Part shown: positions 10,799-22,133 of the stretch, piece by piece | Position numbering within the stretch: the first letter of the stretch is position 1 | Layout of the letters: every line of letters begins with the position of its first letter | NCBI GenBank assembly: GCA_963989385.1 | Contig: OZ022498.1 | Coordinates: 3,541,501 to 3,605,500, forward strand | DNA: 64,000 nt | Direction: 5' to 3' | Source of the DNA: Ctena decussata | Lineage: Eukaryota > Mollusca > Bivalvia > Lucinida > Lucinidae | The notes under the pieces: model-generated | Seen by the model: only the letters and a program-made list of their open reading frames with translations | The model's database searches: none | Told to the model about the DNA's origin: nothing | Made by a program: the position numbers and the translations under genes

Positions 10799-11815
10799 AC
10801 GGCGATGTCAAATTTGCTTTCTGGTACTTTAATATAAGAAAATGCCAGAACATAAGGTCATGGAATTTAAAGATTTAGGCATAAGGATCAGTATATACAG
10901 TCATCTAAATGAGTACATGAAGATTTCTGATAAGAAGAGGTCAAGCTCATTTTTTCACCTTCTGCCAAAGTCTGACATAGTTCGACAATACAATTCACAG
11001 CATCTCCTCAAAAGCCAGTTGGCCAATCGTAACCAAACAGGCTACAGGGATTAAGGGAATAAAAGTTTGTTCAAACGGTCAAGGTCACCTGAGCAACATT
11101 GCCGCCATGCCCATTTATAAAACAAGTTTTAAAAATCTTCTTCTCCAGAACCAATTGACCAAAGGCCTTTAAACCTGGTATGTAGTATAGGGTACTCAAT
11201 TACTACCGTAAAAGCTGCAGGAGCAGTCTGATCAGGGTCTGCACTGTTTGCAATTCCATCTGCATCTTTTAGATGCATTACTGCATTGGAGAACAAAACT
11301 GTTCAATTTTAGGACAATTACAGTACTTAAGTTAGGTGTCCCAATTTTTAGATTTTTTACAGTACAAAGATTGTTCAAATGACAAGGTCAAATTTGCTTT
11401 TTGCTGTTTTAATGATGGAAAATACCCGAACATAGGAGTTCGAAGAAATTATAGTAGAGTTTGGCATAAAAATCATATTTCTTTAATTTCAAATATCTCT
11501 TCAAAAGCCACTGGGTCAATTGTCACCCATCATCCTAGCTGGATGCATTCTAACATAATTTCACATAAGCTTAGAATATACATCAATTCAGGTGAGCGAT
11601 TCAGGGACTCATGGCCCACTTGTTTCCTACTGAACTTATCAATTTGATATTGAATAATTGAAAAATAATCGTGGTTTAAATTACGTACATTCCATCTTAA
11701 AAAGCTGTCTAAAATTATTGAAACCCAAATTTGTATTGACATGAATGGCGAGGTTGCTAAAATTTACAGGAAAAAAAAGAAAGATTCCATTTTATAAGGT
11801 GGATTTTTTGGGGTC

Positions 11816-12640
11816 ACCTGAGCCGAAGGCTTCGTCGGGAGCTTATATAATAGGCATGCTCCGTCGTCCGTCATCTACCCCCCGCCCCACACACTGCGGC
11901 CACGAAATCGCTGGGCCGATTGTACCCAAATCTCATGTAGAGCCTACAGGGCTTGTGGGAACAAAACAGTGTTCTAATGGTCTGGATCACCGTACCAACA
12001 TGGCCGATTGGCCCAAATAGGGTAAAAACCTTTGAAGATCTTCTTTCTTAGAACCAATGTCCTTATATGTAGCATTGGGTACTCGAGTACTACTAAAATT
12101 AAACGATGATGAACTTGGGTTGACCTTGACTTTTCTTGAGACGAGGTCAAACTTGCTTTCTGGTTCTTGTAAGATTCGGGGAAATTAAGATTTTATCATA
12201 AAAACTGGTATATACAGTCATCTTACAAGCGGTCAAGGTCATTCATTGACCTAACTTAATCAACGTCTCTAATATTTCGACAATGGCAAACATCGCTTCA
12301 AAAGCCGCCGGGCTAGTTGTAACCAACTTTCATATAGAATCTTCAGGGACTGAGTTCAAACAATCCAAGTCATGTGAATAACATGGCCGCTTTGTCCATA
12401 TATGATAAAAACCTTTCAAATCTTCTTTCCCAGAACCAATAAACCGATGGCCTTGAAACTTTGTATATTGCATCGGATGCTCAATTTAATACAACGAAGA
12501 ATGTTCAAATGATGACCTCGGGTCAAATGATGGCCGTTTTTACGGCAAGGCTAAATTTTCTTTCTGGTGTTTTCATACGTGAAAATGCTAGAAAATAAGA
12601 ATTCATGGAAATTAAGCTTTAAAATCTAAAGAGTCAATTC
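11816..12640 (+). mobile_element. Second CTCACCTGAGC-type element, partial
   Basis: Begins GTCACCTGAGCCGAAGGCTT with a CCGTCGTCCGTC stretch, followed by two ~400-bp units of the same family as 8201-11624 (GGGTACTCGAGTACTAC near 12077, CCTTGAAACTTTGTATATTG near 12450). No 3' terminal motif found, so the right boundary is approximate. Confidence 0.6.
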
Positions 12641-13366
12641 GAAAATAGAGTTCTGCTTAACCCGATGCTAGGGGCGTGCTCAATGTCGTGCCCTCCTTAG
12701 CTTCGTTATATGTGGGTATAAACAAGAAATGTCTATGTAGCTCTGCTGCAGTTTTTCTGTTATCTTTGTTATTATTGAAGTGATGTAGATTATGATTTAT
12801 AGCAATGTGTACATGTACACTGCTCAAAATATTTAAAGAAGCAGCAGGTATTTTACCATAGGTCTTACTACAACATAGGCCCAGTTTAACGGCCCATAAA
12901 TTAGACCGTCAGTGGGCAAGAATTTCCATCTTTTTGCAGCACTTTTAAGAAGAATCGAAGTTTAAGACAACTAGAATTTCAACACAATAGATGCCCTGCT
13001 CATGTCCATTGTTCAAGTTTTGCAATTTTCTTGTTTTCTGAAATTGAGTGGATTTGCTGAAGTCTATAAAATCTCGTAAACTCCAGTTCAAAGGATCTTC
13101 TCAATAAGGGTCATCTTCAAAGACATTCATTTTAATAGACAAAATAGTTCTTTAGATTTTGGTTGAAATTTTCACGCTTTTCACCTGTTCTGAAAAATTG
13201 CAGTTTTTAGCAAACGTCCAGTTTTACTTAAATCTGTCCATGGACAAGGGCAGGACAAATATTGCCGCCATTAACCTTGCCCCTCTTCAAACAAATGGCA
13301 AAATAAAAGCAAATTCCGTGTCTTTATCGATCAAAAGTAAATAACCTCAGTGGGGATGCGTTGCAC
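12641..13366. other. Intergenic, no gene seen
   Basis: No element ends, tandem units or convincing coding sequence recognised; the 61-codon ORF at 13159-13344 has no features. Confidence 0.55.
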
Positions 13367-14185
13367 GCACTGGGTGGTTGCTTGGTCCCGGTAGGCGGTG
13401 ATTTTTTCTGACAATCGTCAACGATTTTTTTTCTGACAATGGTCCCGGATTTTTTCCGAACTGTCAATGATTTTTTTCTCCGTGGCGTCATAACAGAAAG
13501 CTGAGGCGACAAAATGGTGAATTCTGTCCATTAAACCATTTATTTACAAATATTACGCGTATTCTTGGTAGGTCGCAGACAGAATAGATAAAACACGAGT
13601 GTTTAACGTTGTCAGCAAATTAATTAAACCCCGAAATTTTCATTTAGGGAACATCTTGATGAACACTCCGCTTTGCCTATGTCGTTGAAGTTTACCGTAG
13701 GGAAAAGCTATTCTTATTCACAAATCAGTGTTGGGAAACACACCATATTGGTTTTTGACACTCTATGGTAATATAAATGGGTTGGTTAGCTCATTCTTAT
13801 TTTTTATACGTCCCGGATTTTTTCTACAAGTCCCAGATTTGCTCCTACAACAGATTTTAAGTGCCTGATTTTTTCCTACAATGCAAGCTAAATAATGTGT
13901 TGTAGGTGTGATACTTGATTGCGCATAGATTGAATAGCAAGATTAAGAATGTTTTAACTTTTGTTTTTGTGCATTAATTGAAGACAAAATATTTGTTGTC
14001 ATCAAAAGACCAACCTTTCTATTAGATGCAGATCATTCTATTGCTTCATATATAAAACAATACAATCAATCATGAGCTGAATAGTCTACAGTAGGATTAA
14101 AACAATATTCAATATATAAAAAGAAATAATGGCCTGCCTAATACATGCAAGACTACTCTACTAACTCTATCAACTACGTGGCCAC

Positions 14186-14272
14186 ATGGTCGTCCCATGT
14201 CAGGGTAGCTCAATTGTTACAGCAGTCTTGATAGTACAGAGAGAGTTGGAAATTCGGGTCCCGCCACTGCCA
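14186..14272 (+). repeat. Degenerate tRNA-like SINE relic
   Basis: GGTAGCTCAATTGTTACAGC resembles an A box, and AATTCGGGTCCCGCC ~50 bp on resembles a B box. No cloverleaf can be drawn and no flanking duplication seen. Likely an old tRNA-derived SINE head. Confidence 0.35.
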
Positions 14273-15191
14273 TAGTATTTTTCTCGCTTAGGCAGCCTTG
14301 TAAATTTAGATTGTTTCTCTAAAATCGCGCGAGCGTGCAAGCATCAATCTTCCCTTTTGTACTATACTTGGTGTACAACAGCTACCTGTTTCTCACTATT
14401 GAGCGTATTTAAGGGAGTCTTGATAATTCTGAAAATAGTGCACAGGTCCAGCCGGTTCTTCTAACGGAGGCCTGTACAGTTTTGCATACTACACTGCAAC
14501 TCTTGGACAGATAAAGTTCTAAAAAGTCAGATCTGTTCATGACAAGTGAAATGGACTCACCAGTGTGGGTATGACAGTATTTAAAGGTGAAATAATAAGT
14601 CATGGATTTCTAATAGTGCAGCCACTCCAAACTTTTATGGTATGACTGACACTCTTTGGTTTAAATAGTCACTGAGCACTACAGACTTGCCCGGTTCTAC
14701 CTGTTTCATTTATTCTGGATGAGAGAATGCATGGAAACAACCTCAAAATTAAGGGATTTTTTTCTGGCCAGAATCTGCTAAGTGACTAAAAAGACTGTCT
14801 TTTGTGCTTGCTAATGAAATACTGAAATTTATCGTTAAAAATGAAAATGATATTTTAACTTTTTGAACAGTTAAAAAAACGATTTTTGGATTTCATTGTT
14901 TATGAAACGGAACTGTCTGTAAATTCTTGTCTTAGATTCTTTCCTAAAAGTCTTAAAAATAGATAGTTTCCAGAAAGTATGCGGCAGACTTTACATGCTG
15001 CGGTGGCGTTAACGCTCATCATTTATTGTGCGAACGCCGTTTATGTACAGGATCTCAGTCGAAAGCAAATAACAGTGGCATTCCTTCTTTCAGCGACTTA
15101 CTTTTGTTAGACACTTCCACACCATCCTATAGGAGCAAACAGCGTTTACATCCGATATCATACCACTAAACACGCTGAGCAACAGCAGCCC

Positions 15192-15256
15192 AGGTAACTC
15201 GGTAGTTAAGTGCTGGCCTGCTGATCTAGCGGCCCCGGGTTCGATACCTGCTAAAG
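15192..15256 (+). repeat. Degenerate tRNA-like SINE relic
   Basis: GGTAACTCGGTAGTTAAGTG (A-box-like) followed by CCCGGGTTCGATACCTGC (good B box) with ~40 bp between. The stem pairing is too poor for a functional tRNA. Probably a SINE head. Confidence 0.4.
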
Positions 15257-15335
15257 GCGGAAATCTTTACAACCGTAAACGGGATTCCACTGCACACAGC
15301 CTTTCATTATCCCCCTACCGTCGTCTTAATCTGAT

Positions 15336-17897
15336 TATGCCCCCAATTTCGGAGAAATTGTGGGGGCATATTGGTTTGGGCCTGTCCGTCTGTCCGGTCG
15401 TCAGTCCGTCTGTCCGCTATCTGTAACTCAAGAACCGTAAGAGCTAGGAGCTTGAAACTTTATACACATGGTCAGTATGAAAAATAAGCGAACACGTGTT
15501 TTTAGCTCGCCTGAACGAAAGTTCAGGAAGAGCTATTGTCGTCACCACGGCGTCTGCGTCCGCGTCCGCGTCCGCGTCTGGATTGGATGTTTCGGTTAAG
15601 GTTTTTTTAAAGACCTATATCTCCTGAACCCATGGATAGATTGTTTTGCACTGTAGTTAGATATTGGTCTAAAGTTTAACAGGGTACCACCCCCACCCAA
15701 CTCCGTGACCTTCATGCCAAGGTCATGGACTTAGAAAATTGGGAGTTTTTTTGGACTGGATGTTTTGGTTAAAGTTTTATAAAGCCCAATATCTCATTAA
15801 CCCATGAATGGATTCCTTTGATACTTGCACTGAAGTTAGATATTGGTCTGAAGTTTTCGAAGGTACTGCCCCCATCACCCTCAGTGACCTTGATGTCAAG
15901 GTCATGGACTTAGAAAATTGTCTTTTTATTGATTTGATGTTTTGGTTAAAGTTTTTCAAAGACACATATCTCCTGAACTCATGGATGAATTCTTTTTATA
16001 TTTGCACTGTAGTTAGATCTACAGAGTATTACCCCAACCCCGCTCAGTGACCTTGATGCCAAGGTGAGGGACTTAGGAAATTTTGGTCTTATTAAAGTTT
16101 TGTAATTGCATACTGATTCATAATGCTTTGCAGAGATTAAGTTTATACTTGAACTGATGTTAGACACTTTTTTGAGTTTTTACAAAACACCTTATACATA
16201 CCCCAACTGGATGACCTTGACTTAGAATTGTGTCTTGAGGATTTTGGTTAAAGTTTTATATTAATGAAGACATAATTTCACAGTGCCACGATGATGGACT
16301 CAGTTGATACTAATACTTGGACTGGTACTGATGTTAGATAATGGTTCAGGGTTTTGATACATCCTAGCCCCCCACCCCTCAGTTTTTTTTACCTCAAGCT
16401 CATGGACTTTGAAATTTCATTTCATTTTTTTTTATTATTTTGATATTATTTTAAGACTTATTTCTGAGATAGCTTTTGTTTATAAATGTGTTTTCATTAT
16501 GGACTTGCTTGCCTGAAGTTTTATGCATAGCAGTCCACACCACCATAGCGGCTGTGTGATGGGCAAGCACCAATTCAGGCGAGCTATGCTGTCAGGCGAC
16601 AGCTCTTGTTTCTCTTATCCGCGGGTCACATATTTCAAGAGTTATGCCCCTTTTTCGATTTAGCCTCTGGAACCTTGTGAACAAAATATCTCAAGAACCC
16701 CTGTTGCTAGGATCATGAGGTTTTGCAGGATGAGAATGCCCAAGGTGTAGATGACCTGATTAACTTTTGAAACAAATTCGTGAATTTTTGACCGAGTTAT
16801 GCCCCTTTTTCGACTTAGTGCATTGTAAGCCTATGGAACCTTGTGAACAAAATATCTCAAGAACCCCTGATGCTAGGAGCATGATTTTATGCAGGAAGAT
16901 ACTGCCTGTGGTGTAAATGACCTGATTAACTTTTGAAAATAATTTGTAAATTTTGGATTGAGTTATGCCCCTTTCTCAACTTAGTGCATTATTTGCCTAT
17001 GGAAGCTTGTGAACAAAATATCTGGAGAACCCCTAGGATCATGATTTTTGCAGGTTGATATTGCCCAAGGTGTAGATGACCTGATTAACTTTCGAAAACA
17101 ATTCGTAAATTTTTGACTGAGTTAAGCCCCTTTTTCGACTTAGTGCATTGTAAGCCTATGGTACAAAGGTACACGCATTATTGGATGAACCTTCTCTAGA
17201 CACAAGCATATGGTTGGGGGCATAGTGTTTCATAAACACATTTTCTAGTTTTTTATTTTTCCGCCCGTCATGTATTTCCAGAGTTATGCCCCTTTTTAGA
17301 CTTAGCCTGTGGAACCTTGTGAACAAAATATCTCAAGAACCCCTGATGCTAGGATCATGAGGTTTTGCAGGATGACAATGCCCAAGGTGTAGATGCCCTG
17401 ATTAACTTTTGAAATAAATTAGTGAATTTTTGACCGGGCTATGCCCCCTTTTCGACTTAGTGCATTGTAAGCCTATGGAACCTTGTGAACAAAATATCTC
17501 AAGAACCCCTGATGCTAGGAGCATGATTTTTTGCAGGAAGATACTGCCTAACATATAGATGACTTGATTAACTTTTGAAAAAAAAATCATGAATTTTTGA
17601 TAGAGTTATGGCCCTTTTTCGACTTAGTGCATTGTTAGCCTATGGAACCTTGTGAACAAAATATCTGGAGAACCCCTGATGCTAGGATCATAATTTTTGC
17701 AGGAAAATGTTGCCCAAGATGTAGATGACCTGATTAACTTTCGAAAAAAAATTATAAATTTTTGACTGAGTTAAGCCCCTTTTTCGACTTAGTGTATTGA
17801 AGCCTATGGTACAAAGGTACAAGCATTATTGGATGAACCCTCTTTAGAGGCAAGCATAGGGTTGGGGGCATAGTGTTTCATAAACACATTTTCTAGT
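15336..17897 (+). mobile_element. Modular element, GCCCCCAATTTCGG type
   Basis: 5' hairpin TATGCCCCCAATTTCGGAG...TTGTGGGGGCATA, then a GTCCGTCTGTCCGGTCGTC microsatellite, then ~175-bp units (ATGCCCCTTTTTCGACTTAG, CTTGTGAACAAAATATCTC, AAGAACCCCTGATGCTAGGA). The 3' terminal motif GGGGGCATAGTGTTTCATAA...TTTTCTAGTT occurs twice, ending at 17251 and 17897, so the last ~640 bp are duplicated. The N2 element (15503-16611) is inserted just after the microsatellite. Confidence 0.75.
15503..16611 (+). mobile_element. AGCTCGCCTGAA element, nested copy N2
   Basis: Same ends and order as N1: TAGCTCGCCTGAACGAAAGT, GCGTCC minisatellite, ~180-bp units with TGACCTTGATGTCAAGGTCA at about 15885, and the terminus GGCGAGCTATGCTGTCAGG...CTCTTGTTT. 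Inserted in the 15336-17897 element. Confidence 0.85.
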
Positions 17898-18804
17898 TGA
17901 CATACTTTTGAAAAGGAGTCATCCATCCATCAACTCTTAGCAGCACCACACTGAAGCGAACTGGCAAGGAGAAAGGTTAATTCTCTGACGCCAGCAATAT
18001 CGACTTGGAAAAATCTGATCACTGTAATTATAAAGCATAAGGCACTGTAATTATTAAGCATAAAAGATAAAGAAAATCCTCTCTTTTTGTCGTGTAATGA
18101 TTTTTTTTTCACTCATGAACACCTGTAGTGATAATTTTCCTTAAGACATACCAGACATACATGTTAGTAATAATGCCTTTGATGTTCATTCGGCGAAATA
18201 AAATTAGATCACACACTGAAAAAATCTAATCGCTGATTCTATAATCCGAGTTTTGGTCTATGAAATGCAATATATGTGGTGTGAAAAAATCCGGGACACT
18301 GTAGGAAAAAATCCGGGACACTAAATTCGTTGTAGGAACAAATCCTTGGCATTTGCTTTAATCTTCGTCCTTGGTTTGCAGAGGTTATTTCACACAAAAA
18401 TGTGACAAACGACTAAATGCGCTCATAAAATGCTTCAGAAAACAGCCTGTTTGGAAAAAATCAGCAGAAAATATTGAAAATAAGTTTGTGCTTCGTCACG
18501 CTTACGAGACACTAATTGTCAGCAAAAATCGTTGACGATTGTCAGAGAAAATCATCGCCCACCGGGACTAAGCAACCACCCAGTGGCACTGTCGTCTATG
18601 GAAAAATATCAGGTGTTCCTTCAAATATTTTAAGCGGTGTATATACATTTCAGCTATCATGCAATGTTGAAACATCATTTTAACGTCTTGCCTGCGACGA
18701 CTTTGAAGTGATGTCGTTTCAATATTTCCCATGAAACACAGGGATGTTATTTCCTTTCAGTACCAGCGTATACTAAAAGGCGAGGGTTGAATTTGGCATA
18801 AATC

Positions 18805-19980
18805 ATGATTAACAGCCTATCAGTAAATCATAACACAAAATGGATCTGTATTGTATTGGTTTCCATGGTAACCACTACTGTTCTGTTATACACGTTTCAA
18901 GAATACATGATCAGGAAGGACAAGGGAATACTTATAGCATATAAAACCTCAAATTATTTTACAAAAGTAGCTTCGGGTGTTAGAACAAGTACAAAACCTC
19001 GGCCACAAAAAGGTGATATCACGGCACCCAATCTGTTATATGCAGACAGTCTTCATGGTGGCGATGACTCCTTTTTCGATGTGATTAACAGCTCTGTCCT
19101 CGTGAGTTATTCTTTCGCCGCAGTATTACAGGAAGCTGGAGCTATACATGCAGGAGCACGAGAGTATGTTCAGCTGGATCCCGGACCATGCGAACAAAGA
19201 CTGCCTCAGTGTCTGATAATAGGTAATTTCAAATGTGGAACCAGGGAACTACTGGATTTTATGTACATGCATCCAAGAATTATGATTAAGGCTATGCCAC
19301 GATATGAAACAAAGTTCTTCAGTCACAAATATTCTAAAGGTTTGGATTGGTACAAAAACCAAATGCCATGCAGTTATAAAAATCAGATCACCATTGAAAA
19401 GTCGCCTGAATATTTTCAGAAGCCTGAGTGTGCACCCCGCATTCATGCAATGAATTCAACAATCAAACTGATTGTTATGGTGCGTGAGCCTGTGTCAAGG
19501 ACGGTGTCACATTTTACATTTTTTCGAAATTACACTTTCCTGAAACTTGAGGACGCTGTTATAAACAAAACGACCGGTGAAATATTAAAACAAAGATCTG
19601 CCATACAATTTTCTATATATGATGAGGGCATGGAAAGCTATTTGAATTTCTTTAATAGAAGTCAGATTAAAGTCATAGATTCGGAAGATTTCAAGCAAGA
19701 TCCTTACTCGGTTCTACGTGATTTGGAAACGTTCCTCAATCTGGAACATACTATTCGCCGAGAAAACTTTATCTTCAACAAAGAAAAGGGACTATTTTGT
19801 TTGAGACAGAACAGGACCAGCAAAACAGCATCATGTTACCCTTCCGAAAGGGGAAGAAATGTCTCTGACTTTAAAAAGCTAGCGACAGACACACCAGGAA
19901 TTTACAGAAAACTTGGAGATTATTTCAGACCTCACAATGTAAGATTCTTCGAGCTGGCCGGTCGTGCTTTTGACTGGTGA
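18805..19980 (+). CDS. Heparan sulfate 3-O-sulfotransferase-like enzyme
   Basis: A 391-residue single-exon ORF. The family transfers sulfate from PAPS to glucosamine of heparan sulfate in the Golgi. Seen: a type II anchor (hydrophobic residues 13-30 after a 12-residue cytoplasmic tail), a stem, then the sulfotransferase domain (~135-391). The PAPS 5'-phosphosulfate loop is LIIGNFKCGTREL (137-149; Lys143, Thr146, Arg147). The 3'-phosphate site is LIVMVREPVSRTVS (222-235; Arg227, Ser235). EKSPEYF (198-204), a C-terminal Cys332/Cys344 pair and the GRAFDW terminus also fit HS3ST1/HS3ST5-type enzymes. Seven N-glycosylation sequons (Asn95, 217, 242, 254, 284, 336, 352). The catalytic Glu is present (Glu168), but the usual His and Asp of the E-x-H-F-F-D motif are Lys170 and Ser173. 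An in-frame TAA at 18799 fixes this Met as the first possible. Length is close to the family norm. Which paralogue it represents is unknown. Confidence 0.93.
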   Translation: MINSLSVNHNTKWICIVLVSMVTTTVLLYTFQEYMIRKDKGILIAYKTSNYFTKVASGVRTSTKPRPQKGDITAPNLLYADSLHGGDDSFFDVINSSVLVSYSFAAVLQEAGAIHAGAREYVQLDPGPCEQRLPQCLIIGNFKCGTRELLDFMYMHPRIMIKAMPRYETKFFSHKYSKGLDWYKNQMPCSYKNQITIEKSPEYFQKPECAPRIHAMNSTIKLIVMVREPVSRTVSHFTFFRNYTFLKLEDAVINKTTGEILKQRSAIQFSIYDEGMESYLNFFNRSQIKVIDSEDFKQDPYSVLRDLETFLNLEHTIRRENFIFNKEKGLFCLRQNRTSKTASCYPSERGRNVSDFKKLATDTPGIYRKLGDYFRPHNVRFFELAGRAFDW

Positions 19981-20061
19981 ATAATTCTGGTTTAAAATTA
20001 ATACCAATACATCATATATATTCTGTGGGTCATTGTTGTTTGTCCATTTAGGCTTGTTTCC

Positions 20062-20156
20062 CACTGGGCACACAAGGTTCAATCAACCTTGATTCAACGT
20101 CATGACGTTGAATCAAGGTTGATTCAAGGCTGATTAAACCTTGTGTGCCTGCTAGT
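20062..20156. mobile_element. Short MITE, GGGCACACAAGG ends
   Basis: CACTGGGCACACAAGG...CCTTGTGTGCCTGCTAG with an inner perfect palindrome centred near 20101 (TTCAACGTCATGACGTTGAA). About 90 bp, non-coding, 80 bp after the sulfotransferase stop codon. Confidence 0.65.
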
Positions 20157-20717
20157 TTTTAGCAAGGCCGCAGTCTCGGGGTAAAAAAAAGCACAAAAAC
20201 ATAAGACACATTATAACCTCATGTATGCGTTGTGTTTTGTGTGCCCATATATTGACGGTTTTGCGGGTTTGTAAGATGGACGACACCGCCAATGTTCACA
20301 GACACTGCAGTCACTGAGCGCCACCCTGAAACCTATGGGCGTATTCGACTAGCGTTTCGTGCTTCATTATTCATAGCGTGAACCACTTTTTTCCAGACTC
20401 GGATCCAGGGGGTGGGCTTTGGGGCTTAAGCCCCGCCACCTGGGGCTCTCTGTCCAATATAATGCTGGAATGAAGGTAATAAGGAGCACCTGATGGTAAT
20501 TTGAGATAATATTCCTCAAGGTAAGATTGAAATATACGTTGTGGCATTTCATTGGAATCGCCTCACCGAGGCGATTCCATTGAGATGTCATAACATATTT
20601 TCAAAGGTACATATTATTATCTTGATTTTTCATCGAATATTCTATTTCATTATATGACCAAGATATAACACGCAATTTCATTGGCCAATTTGACGTCACG
20701 TGCCGGTCAATATTTAT

Positions 20718-20844
20718 AGGTTATTGAATTTATATTGTGAAATATTCGGCACGAGTTCATATGGCGAAAGACGCACGAGCTTGCGAGTGCGTCTCCGCCA
20801 TATGAACGAGTGCCGAATATTTCGCAATATAAATTCAATAACCT
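20718..20844. repeat. Nearly perfect ~55-bp-arm palindrome
   Basis: AGGTTATTGAATTTATATTG at 20718 pairs with CAATATAAATTCAATAACCT ending at 20844. The inner arms include ATATTCGGCACGAGTTCATA and ATGGCG/CGCCAT, with loop GAGCTTGCGAG. Likely a nested MITE. Confidence 0.75.
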
Positions 20845-21633
20845 TTTTATTATATACCTTTGATACAAATCTGCAAGTTTCATCAGAGCTCTGTGTGTAC
20901 GAAATCAAAATATTATATCGGTAGAACAACTGCATCTTGTTTTAAATTTGAAATAGCATTATGCCATTTCGTGTCTTCATACTCGCTAAAAGCCACGCCT
21001 GATGGCGCGAAAGTATATATGACGTTACGTTATTGGACGTGACGTCAGTAAACAAACGCTGATGTTCACAAGAACTGGGCGCCATTTCCGAGTCTGATGA
21101 AAATCTCCCTTATTATCGCAGAATAGTAAATAAAAGAGTGACGGATCAAAGGTAAATTATATTTAATTGTTTTTCATGTAATTAATACACCTAAACCGAG
21201 ACTAGTGTCATTATTCTACTCGTTTTTGAATTGCAGTCGACGACAAAATGGCCGCCAAACTTTTCTTCTTTCAAAACAAAAGTAGTTCTAGGGAACGTGA
21301 CTCCTTAACTCCGTGCAATATGCACTTGACTCCGTGCAATATGCAGAAAATATTGCACGGTTACTCCAATGTAAATTGAATGGAGATCTTTTTAGGTATA
21401 TAATAATTTGCGATATTCACCGGTTAGTCAGTGAATAGAATTAGAATTAGAATATTAGAATTAGAATATTACTTTTACGTTGACGTCATTGTATTTTCGT
21501 GACGTAACGTCTGATGTACGTTGATGTTAATGGCATTACGTCGCGAGATAATACCATGTAGTACCATCATAAATATTAAAGGAAACCGTATTTAGAATTA
21601 ACATATAATAAAACAATTGTTGTCCTTTATTTC

Positions 21634-21734
21634 GGTGAATATGCAGTTTTATTTACCTGCAAACATAACATATTGACCTCCGCTTCGCGTCGGTCAATAT
21701 GTTGTTTGCAGGTCAATAAAACTGCATATTCACC
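21634..21734. repeat. Perfect ~45-bp-arm palindrome
   Basis: GGTGAATATGCAGTTTTATT pairs with AATAAAACTGCATATTCACC, continuing through CTGCAAAC and ATATTGACC to a small GCTTCGCG loop. Nested short inverted-repeat element; no gene. Confidence 0.75.
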
Positions 21735-22133
21735 TCAACAAAGGTCAATAATTGTATATTATCTCTCACCCTTATTATGGCCTCTTTCTTTGGACCATAA
21801 GCCCCACCAGCTGTTCAGAGAGAGCCCCGCCAGCTAGTTGTGGTCTAGATCCGGGCCTGTTTTTCTATAGGAAAAGTGCATCACGCCAATTGTGAAGTAT
21901 GAAATACCCACACCGTAAAAAAAAAGGAGAAATTGCGGTAGAATAACTGGCAACCAGCTGCCAGTCCATTTCCCGTTATTTTTACGGGCGCCTGTAAATA
22001 ATTGCAGGAATTATCAAGAATAGGAGAGAATAGAACAGGTGTTGTTTTGGTCATACATGTGTATTGCTCTTCAACACTGTAAAGGTATTTTCGAGTGCGG
22101 CCAGTACACATAACACTACCAGAAATTTATTTC

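Larger units (their letters stand above)
8201..11624 (+). mobile_element. Modular tandem-unit element, CTCACCTGAGC type
   Basis: Starts TTAGCTCACCTGAGCCGAAG and ends TTCAGGTGAGCGATTCAGGG...CACTTGTTT, the complementary terminal motif. The body is ~450-bp units with CCTTGAAACTTGGTATGTAG at about 8468, 8927, 9367 and 11170, each followed by GGGTACTCGAGTA and a TGACCTTTG stretch. It is split by the 9445-10798 insertion, whose removal restores unit spacing. Non-coding. Confidence 0.75.
13367..18588. mobile_element. 5.2-kb region with inverted ends
   Basis: Left end GCACTGGGTGGTTGCTTGGT with GTCCCGGTAGGCGGTGATTT matches, inverted, the right end AGCAACCACCCAGTGGC and ATCGCCCACCGGGACTA. Both ends carry repeats of TCCCGGATTTTTTC (13447, 13813; complement GAAAAAATCCGGGACA at 18286 and 18307) and GACAATCGTCAACGATTTT. 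This suggests one large non-autonomous DNA element, or two inverted solo ends. The interior contains tRNA-like relics and the 15336-17897 element. No transposase recognised. Confidence 0.5.
20394..21859. mobile_element. hAT-like shell with nested palindromes
   Basis: The left end CAGACTCGGATCCAGGGGG and the right end CTAGATCCGGGCCTG are inverted copies, and both have nearby GGGGCTTAAGCCCC/AGCCCCGCC blocks. TTTTTC abuts both ends (20388-20393 and 21860-21865), a plausible partial target duplication. The CAG...CTG ends suggest hAT. The interior holds two further perfect palindromes (20718-20844, 21634-21734) and a hairpin at 20554-20582, but no transposase. Confidence 0.5.
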
